Assembly (NCBI GenBank): GCA_000827205.1
Contig: KN832555.1
Location: 3,026,669 to 3,090,668 of the forward strand
DNA from: Plicaturopsis crispa FD-325 SS-3
Lineage: Eukaryota > Basidiomycota > Agaricomycetes > Amylocorticiales > Amylocorticiaceae
Direction: 5' to 3'
Length of the DNA stretch: 64,000 nt
The translations under genes and the position numbers were made by a program. Below, in pieces: positions 57,789-64,000 of the stretch; position 1 is the first letter of the stretch, and each line of letters begins with the position of its first letter. The notes beneath the pieces are model-generated. The model was not told the DNA's origin, did not search any database, and saw nothing but the letters and a program-made list of their open reading frames with translations.

Positions 57789-59550
57789 ATGTCCACCTCG
57801 GACTCAACTACGTGTCCGGTCCTCCAAGGACCGGAGAACTTCCAGATATGGCGACTCCGCATCACCGCAAAGCTGCGGGTGGAGAAGGTCTACGGTGTTG
57901 TCAGCGGCGCCGAACTAGCACCCTCTTCAGCCGCACCTCCACCTGCTGTAGCCGCACCTCCACCCGCTGCTGCGGCACCTCCACCTGCTGCTGCCACTTC
58001 CATCTCTACTCCCGGAACGCCTCATGGCGACACCGACTCCAGCATCTCCGCCAAGCTGTCGGCCGCCACCGACTCCTGGGAGATCCGCGACGCGAAGGCC
58101 CACGGCATCATCATGCAGTACATCTCCGACAACCTCGCTCTCCAAGTCGACGGCGTTGCCACCTCCAAGGGGCTGTACGACAAGCTCACGGACATGCACG
58201 AGAAGACGAATGTTGGCGTCACGGCCTTCTACACGTTCCGCAAACTCATACGTCTCAAGTGGGATGGGACGTCTCCCGTCGGTGACCACATCGCCAAGCT
58301 CAACTCTGCTCATCGGAGGCTCACTGCCATGAACAAGTCCCTCGACGACGAGGTTATGGCGTATCTCCTCCTCGAGTCTCTCCCCTCCTCTGGCGGCTGG
58401 GAGACCTTCAAGTCATCCGTCCTCAATTCACTCCCCACCGACTCCAAGCTCTCGTTCCTTAACGTCCAGACGCGCCTCAACTCCGAGGCGACCCGTCTCG
58501 CAGGCTCTGCCGACACCGCCACGTCCGAAGCTGCCCTCAAGGCGTCAAAGCCTGGCAAGGGCAAGGACCGGTCCAAGTCCAAGAAGACCTGCTCTCTCCA
58601 CGGCTTGTGCTTCCACTCGACCGAGGAGTGCCGAGAGCTGAAGGAGAAGAAGAAGAAGGGGAAGGAGAAGGCGCATCGGGCGGAAGAGGACACCAGCTCC
58701 AGCTCATCCTCCGATGACTCCGGTGACGAGCGGGCAGAGTACGTGAAGGTTTCTCATAGCAGTGGGAGCGGCAAGCCTGTACATATGTCGAAGAGCCTAT
58801 CGAACCGTCTTAAGGCTTATCTTGCGTCCGAACCAAGTACCTCAGCCAAGAACGACATCATCATTGACTCTGGTGCTTCATCGCACATGATTCCGCACCG
58901 CGCATGGTTTACACCCGGCTCCTACACTCCGCTTCACCCCCGACGCTCTATCCGCTTTGGCGACGAATCCACCGTCGAAGCAGTGGGAGTGGGCACTGTC
59001 GAGCTCACAACTGCCGTCGGCAATAAGACGTTCACCCTCCAACTGTCGAATGTTCTATTTGTCCCAGCATTCACGCTCTCCCTCGTATCGGTGAACCGAC
59101 TTACGCGTTTTGCGTTTCAAGTCCTCTTCACAGGCCACGACTGTCGCGTCCTGCACAACGGCGCCACTGTCATGGAAGCTCACCACAAGAAGGGCCTGTA
59201 CCACCTCCACGTCAAGCCCATTTCCTATCCTGAGCAAGCTGCTCTTGCAGTCGACATCAATGTCCTCCATCGCCGCTTTGGCCATACCGACATCAACAGC
59301 TTACAGCGTATGGTCAAGAAGGGTCAGCTCAAAGACATCGACACCGTCACCGGCACTCCCGAGTTCTGCGAGCCATGCGCACTCGGGAAGATGAAGAAGC
59401 TCCCCTTCAAATCCGATGGACGTTGGAAGGCTCGGCGTCCGCTACAACTCATCCACTCTGATGTCGGTGGTCCAGTCACGCCTGCAGCCCGCGACGGCTC
59501 CAGGTACTGGATCACCTTCACCGACGACTACAGCCGTCACCCCACCCGTT
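57789..59550 (+). mobile_element. Truncated Ty1/copia retrotransposon: gag, protease, start of integrase
   Basis: One long open frame (to 59,645, with foreign-looking sequence after about 59,550). Gag begins MSTSDSTTCPVLQGPENFQI and contains KLRVEKVYGVVSGAE, YDKLTDMHEKTNVGVTAFYT and LIRLKWDGTSPVGDH-like helices. A Cys/His knuckle-like CSLHGLCFHSTEEC follows. The aspartic protease site is DSGASSHM at about 58,866. The GAG-pre-integrase zinc domain shows VLHRRFGHTDINSLQRMV and EFCEPCALGKMKKL (HHCC). The integrase core starts (IHSDVGGP, YWITFTDDYSR) and is then lost. Reverse transcriptase and RNase H are absent, so the copy cannot act on its own. Confidence 0.92.
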
Positions 59551-59950
59551 TCTGTAGTGATATTGCATCAAATATCCAGATATCCCAGTGGCCTTGTTGC
59601 AATGTAAGCCCACTGTGGCCTGCACTGCTTTTTCAGCCACTTTAGGCCTGGCAGACCTTTCGGCTGCCTCTCCGGCTTCCCGGCATGCCTTCGGAGTCCA
59701 AAATTTCTGTCTGTACATGGGGGCACGGTACCCATTGCTCCGAACGCTCAAAAACATCACGTGACCTTTTCGATGCACGCGAGTACAGGGTGCACGCTGG
59801 GGGGGTATTTGGATACAAAAAAAATCAATTTAAAAAATGATCAGGGTGGGTGCACATCACTCCCACCCAGACAAATGCTACTTAGACTATAAAACCCACA
59901 CCTGCAATAACAGCAGGGATGGGTGGGTAAAGGACTATACTAGGACTGCA
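59551..59950. other. No gene recognised; boundary between retroelement and minisatellite
   Basis: Mixed sequence with an A-rich stretch at about 59,816-59,840 and a TATA-like CTATAAAACCC at 59,887. The truncated retroelement frame runs into it without further homology. Confidence 0.35.
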
Positions 59951-59994
59951 AGTGGGGGAGGGACAATAGGCGGGCATGCTCGAAGCCACACGAG

Positions 59995-60800
59995 CGGGGG
60001 TGGCACGGGACAATGCGCGACAGGGGACGGTACGCGACGGGGACGGTACGCGACGGGGGACGGTGCACGACGGCGGACAGTGCACGACGGCGGACAGTGC
60101 ACCACCCACGGCAGTGCGTGCACAGCGGCGTGCGTGCCATGCCTGCGCGTGACAGGGGATGGGGTGCGTGCTGCAGCTACGCGCGCCGATGGACGGTGCG
60201 CGATGGGGGACGGTGCACAACGGGGGACGGTACACGACGGTGCGCGACCCACGGCGGTGCGGCGTGCGTGCCGTACCTGCGCGTGACAGGGGATGGGGTG
60301 CGTGCCGCAGCTACGCGCGCCGATGGACGGTGCTCGACGGGGACGGTGCTCGACGGAGCCGGTGCGCGATGGGGACGGTGCGCGACGGGGACGGTGCGCG
60401 ACGGGGACGGGGCGCGACGGGGACGGGGCGCGACGGGGGATGGTGCAGGGCGGTGCGTGCACAGCGGTGTGCGTGCCGTGGCTGCGCGCAACAAGGGACG
60501 AGGTGCGTGCCGCAGCTGCGCCCGCCGATGCATGGTGCGATGGGGGTCGGTGCGCGACCCAGGGCGGTGTGCACAGCGGCGTGCGTGCCGTACCCGCGCG
60601 CGACAGGGGACGGGGTAGGTGCTGCAGTTGCGCGCCGAGGGACGGTGCACGTCGGGGGACGGTGCACGACGTGGACGGTGCGCGATGGGGACGGTACATG
60701 ACGGCGGACGGTGCGCGACCCACAGCAGTGCGTGCACAGCGGCGTGCGTGCCGCAGCTGCGCGCGCTGGGGAGCTGGACAGGGGACGAGCGCGGTGCTGT
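59995..60800. repeat. GC-rich minisatellite with higher-order units
   Basis: Tandem degenerate short units built on GACGGTGCGCGACGGGG are grouped into longer blocks that start near CACAGCGGCGTGCGTGCC at about 60,118, 60,257 (partial), 60,459, 60,577 and 60,736. The long overlapping ORFs on both strands follow from the absence of AT-rich stop codons and are not genes. Confidence 0.9.
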
Positions 60801-61119
60801 ACACGCCGGTAGGGGCTGTAAAAGATGATTGGTTAGTTTCGGATTGCGCGCGCGACACGAAAGCGTCAAGGAATTGCCCGTGCCGGCGCGTTCGGCTGTC
60901 CAGGGTCGGACAATTCTTACTTGCGCGGCACGGGCGGGTGGGAAAGGGAGGAGAAAAGACATGGTGGGGCGGGCTTACCTGTGTGGCCTTGCTGCTCACC
61001 ACCTGCTAAACCCTGCGCCGCGCGATTGCGCGCCGGCGCACCATCCCTCGATGTCGAGTCTCCTGCGTGCACGGGGGCGGAGCGTGTCGTGCGTGCGTTG
61101 TGCGCGCGTGTGTGTGCGC

Positions 61120-62310
61120 AGTGCGTGACGTGTCCTGCAAAAAGGCGGTTAGCGTCAAAACTAGCGGATAAAAATTGAAGAAAAACTTACCTATAGATAA
61201 TGAAAGGTGAAACGATACCCCCTGCGAAGTTGCAGGGGGTGGGGCGACGTTGCGGCGTGCTGGGACGCGGTGGACGTGGGCGACGAGGACAAAGAGTGAA
61301 AACGAACATCGACGCGCGTTTGTCGATTTCAAACTCCGCCGGATTTCTCCGCGGAGGCGCTCGACGACGCCAAACGCCTTTCCTCACGCTCCACACGTCC
61401 GTTTTTCGAGCTGAAAAATGTAGATGGGTCTCGTAAGTACCCGTAGATAGTATATAAAAAGTTTCAATTTTTTTCGTCGGGGGGATGAAGCTCAGTAAAT
61501 GAAAGACTGCGAATTTCGCGACAATTTGCGATAATGGGGCTATCGTCGATGTATAGCGCTTGACCCCCTCGTTTTTAGGCTCTGAAAAAATTATATTCGT
61601 GTTCAGGGGGCTGAAAAACCCCCAGAACGAATTTACAGAGTCAATAGCTCTGACGTGCCCAGTGCAGGAGCTGAATCCGAGCCTGGAAGCACTGGGATCG
61701 AGCATTTCGGTCATCCGAAATGCTCGATCCTAGTGCTTCAAACAACAGTTTCAGCTCGTATAGTGGGCACACTTTCGCTGTTGACTCCGTAAATTCATTC
61801 TGGGGGTTTTTTAGCCCCCTGAACACGAATATGATTTTTTCAGAGCCTAAAAACGAGGGGGTCAAGCGCTATACATCGACGATACCCCCCATTGTCGCGA
61901 ATTGTCGCGAAATTCCCGGTCTTTCGGTTACTGAGCTCCATCCACCCCACGAAAAAAATTGAAACTTTTTATACACTATCTACGAGTACCTACGAGGGCA
62001 TAATACATTTTTCAGAAAGAGAAACGGTCGTGTGGAACGTGAGGAAAGGTATTCCGCGTCGTCGAGCGCCTCCGCGGAGAAATCCGGCGGAGTTTGAAAT
62101 CGACAAACGCGCGTCGATGTTCATTTTCACTCCTCGTCCTCGTCGCCCACGCCCACCGCGCCCCAGCACGCTGCAGCCTGCAGCGTCGCCCCACCCCCTG
62201 CAACTTCGCAGGGGGTACCGTTTTTTCTTTCTTTTCACTTTGTAAGTTCTTTTTTTCTTTTTTGACCGCTATTACACGAGCTAACGACGCTTTTACAGGC
62301 CACGTCGCGG
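61120..62310. repeat. About 1.2-kb imperfect palindrome
   Basis: Sequence from about 61,120 to 61,714 is repeated in inverted orientation from about 61,719 to 62,310, with only scattered differences and small indels over the inner ~515 bp. The centre at 61,703-61,732 reads CGAGCATTTCGG-TCAT-CCGAAATGCTCG. Matched landmarks include TACCCCCTGCGAAGTTGCAG at both outer ends, AAATCCGGCGGAGTTTGAAA and CCCCCTCGTTTTTAGGCTCT. It may be a fold-back element or two head-to-head copies of one unit. Confidence 0.93.
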
Positions 62311-62509
62311 CCCGCACGCACACACCACCCACGTCGCACGCACCCACGGCGCACACGCCCACGGCACACGCACTCCCCTTCCCTACCCCGTCGTGTACAC
62401 CGCCGCACACACGTCTCCGCCCACCGCGCTGCCCGCATTCCCACCACCGCGCCCGCTGTAACGGCTGCGCTGGCAATGCAAATGCCGACGCGGCGTCATT
62501 GCAGCTCGA

Positions 62510-63325
62510 CGGGATGGATAGCAGGGAGGTGGGATGCGGCAGGGAGGTGGGATGCGGCAGGGAGGTGCGACGCGGCAGGGAGGTGCGACGTGCGACGCGG
62601 CTGGGAGGTGCGACGTGGCTGGGAGGTGCGACGCGGCCGCACGGCAGGGAGGTGCGACGCGGCTGCACGGCAGGGAGGTGCGACGCGGCAGGGAGGTGGT
62701 GTCCACACGTCGCGCCCCACGTCTTTGCGCGTCCTCGCCATTCGCGCACCCCCACATCCTCTGTGCCCCACGTCCTCGCACCGCGACGTCCTCGCACCCA
62801 CGTCCTAGCACGTCCGCGCGCCCCGCGTCCTCGTGCCCCGCGTCCGCGCACCCCGCACCCCTCGTCCTCGCAGCCCGCGTCCTCGCACTCCCGCGTCCTC
62901 GCACTCCCCGGCCTACGTCCTCGCATTCCACGCGCCCCGCGCCTTCGCACCCGCGTCGTCGCACGCCATCGTACCCCCGCGTCCTCGCTCCCACGTCCTC
63001 GCACTCCGTGGGCCCCGCGTCCGCGCACCCCTCGTCCTTGCACCCTGCGTCCTCCTCGCCCACGTCCTCGCACTCCACATGCACCGCGTCCGCGCACCCC
63101 TCGTCCTCGCACCCCCTCGTCCTCGTGCCCTCGCGTTTTCCGTGGCCCACGTCCTGGCACCCCGCGTTCTCGCACGCCATCGCACCCCTTCGCACCCCGC
63201 GTCCTCCCCGGCCACGTCCTCGCCGTCCCCGTCCTCGCACGTCCTCGCACCCCTCATCCTCGCACCCCCGCGTCCGCGCACCCCGCGTCCCCCATGTCCT
63301 CACACTCCACGTCCTCGCACGGATC
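62510..63325. repeat. GC-rich minisatellites flanking the palindrome on the right
   Basis: First array, 62,515-62,700: about ten copies of an 18-20-bp unit like GGGAGGTGCGACGCGGCA. Second array, about 62,720-63,320: many copies of a 13-15-bp unit like GTCCTCGCACCCCGC. The C-rich strand here mirrors the G-rich strand of the array at 60.0-60.8 kb relative to the palindrome centre. Confidence 0.9.
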
Positions 63326-63619
63326 ATACTTTTTTTTCAATAGTTTTAATATATATGTCCTATGTCTGTACCCTGACATGCAGGAATGAAAAAAAATTGC
63401 TACCCTATCTACATGAAAATTAGTGATCCAAGTGAATGAGTGAACAGAAAAAAATCGAAATAAAATCGAAATAAAAAACAGAAAATATTCGTGAGGCCCG
63501 AGCGCGCTGCGCGCAATGTCGAAGGCTATTGTGGACGGTTATATCATATCTCCGAGCCAATGTCCGAGCCAAATCCGGGCAGACAAATCATTTGAACACC
63601 TCAGTGTCACGTAAACCCA
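63326..63619. other. No gene recognised
   Basis: AT-rich, with several A runs (for example GAATGAAAAAAAATTGC at 63,385). No coding motif. Confidence 0.3.
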
Positions 63620-63666
63620 TCCTAATTAGCTTGCCATAGGGGGGGGGAATGGCAAGCTAATTAGGA
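63620..63666. repeat. Perfect 18-bp inverted repeat with G-run loop
   Basis: TCCTAATTAGCTTGCCAT at 63,620-63,637 and its exact reverse complement at 63,649-63,666 flank an 11-nt loop made almost only of G. The arm also contains the palindrome CTAATTAG. Confidence 0.9.
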
Positions 63667-64000
63667 CCGATTGTTCCAATTCCCCGACTCTCCCCGTTAA
63701 TTCTGAATAATTTCGCTATATACCAAAGGAGAGAGTCCCTGAGTCCTGCACTAAGTGATACCGGCTACCGGTGGCAAGTTACCGTCGCCGCGTCAGTCAG
63801 TCTCAGCCACAACCTGGCTTCAACACGTCCCGCGCGCGTCGGCTTCGGCGTCATCGTTCCGACGCGTCGTGCTCGTCGTCGCCGACGATGAGCTCGACTA
63901 TTTCTTCAATTCTTCATCTTTTTCTTAGGTTTCTTTTGTAGCCCACTCATATACATGTATTCTAATGTCTTCTATGTAATCAATTCGCTTTCAAATGAAT
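63667..64000. other. No gene recognised at window end
   Basis: About 330 bp with no supported coding region, no telomeric TTAGGG array and no recognised LTR end. Confidence 0.3.

Noticed and set aside
59837-61009. Overlapping ORFs in the 60-61 kb minisatellite, including a 355-aa minus-strand frame
   Set aside because: Same reasoning: six-frame openness from GC-rich tandem repeats, not coding selection.
61187-62245. Palindrome-arm ORFs as a real divergent gene pair
   Set aside because: The right-arm copy is frameshifted and the sequence identity between arms covers coding and non-coding parts equally, so there is no sign of protein-level selection.
62012-63389. Long ORFs of 200-430 aa on both strands rich in Arg/Gly/Pro/His
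   Set aside because: They lie in GC-rich minisatellite and palindrome DNA with few stop codons in any frame. Translations are simple-sequence repeats in several frames at once, and no start context or motif is present.
1-64000. CRISPR arrays, operons or Shine-Dalgarno sites
   Set aside because: Spliceosomal introns and an intron-containing tRNA show a eukaryotic nuclear genome; no regularly spaced repeat-spacer pattern was seen.

Overview
The window is nuclear DNA of a filamentous basidiomycete, most likely an Agaricomycete. The genes are interrupted by many short GT-AG introns, mostly about 50-60 nt. The host gene set is fungal: class I myosin with SH3 tail, UNC-45/She4 chaperone, RTA1-type membrane protein, CPL1/PriA-like secreted protein and a DUF6699-type protein. 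The mobile DNA is of kinds common in mushrooms and polypores. Exon coordinates were read by hand from splice signals, frame continuity and remembered family patterns; no alignment or transcript was available.

Layout. 0-0.7 kb: 5' part of TRM6 (minus strand). 0.78-9.13 kb: AT-rich subterminal repeat clusters enclose a multi-exon gene that joins a GCM/WRKY-type Zn cluster, a DDE (MULE-like) transposase core, a USP-like cysteine-peptidase region and a PHD finger, plus the wreck of a BAG-domain gene; I read this as one large DNA transposon. 9.3-16.5 kb: the UNC-45/She4 myosin chaperone followed by its probable client, class I myosin. 16.8-23.6 kb: Ser/Pro-rich coiled-coil protein, riboflavin synthase, divergent D-amino-acid oxidase, and an RNF115/126-like RING E3 ligase. 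24.4-31.7 kb: full-length ABCC/MRP transporter facing an RTA1-family protein tail to tail. 32.2-34.9 kb: a type I membrane protein, an 83-aa single-pass protein and a low-confidence Ser-rich ORF. 36.2-41.2 kb: a broken partial copy of the DUF89/ARMT1 phosphatase gene, a DUF6699-like gene, and the intact ARMT1-like gene. 41.9 kb: intron-containing tRNA-Val(AAC). 42.3-51.9 kb: a giant coiled-coil protein and a tomosyn/Sro7 protein with C-terminal R-SNARE. 52.1-52.6 kb: a small inverted-repeat element. 52.9-57.1 kb: a membrane-anchored heparinase II/III-like lyase and a secreted Kex2-type repeat precursor fused to a CPL1-like Cys-rich domain.

From 57.3 kb to the end the window is repeat-dominated. 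It holds a perfect 22-bp hairpin, a truncated Ty1/copia retroelement (gag-protease-start of integrase), a GC-rich minisatellite, a ~1.2-kb imperfect palindrome centred near 61,716, a second GC-rich minisatellite in mirrored position, and a final perfect 18-bp inverted repeat with a G-run loop. No ordinary gene was recognised there.

Links between neighbours: the UNC-45 chaperone and myosin I are adjacent; riboflavin synthase and the flavoenzyme D-amino-acid oxidase share a 190-bp divergent promoter; the ABCC pump and RTA1 protein are two plausible toxicant-response membrane proteins. The most unusual items are the chimeric transposon gene, the mirrored palindrome/minisatellite structure and the Kex2-repeat/CPL1 fusion.
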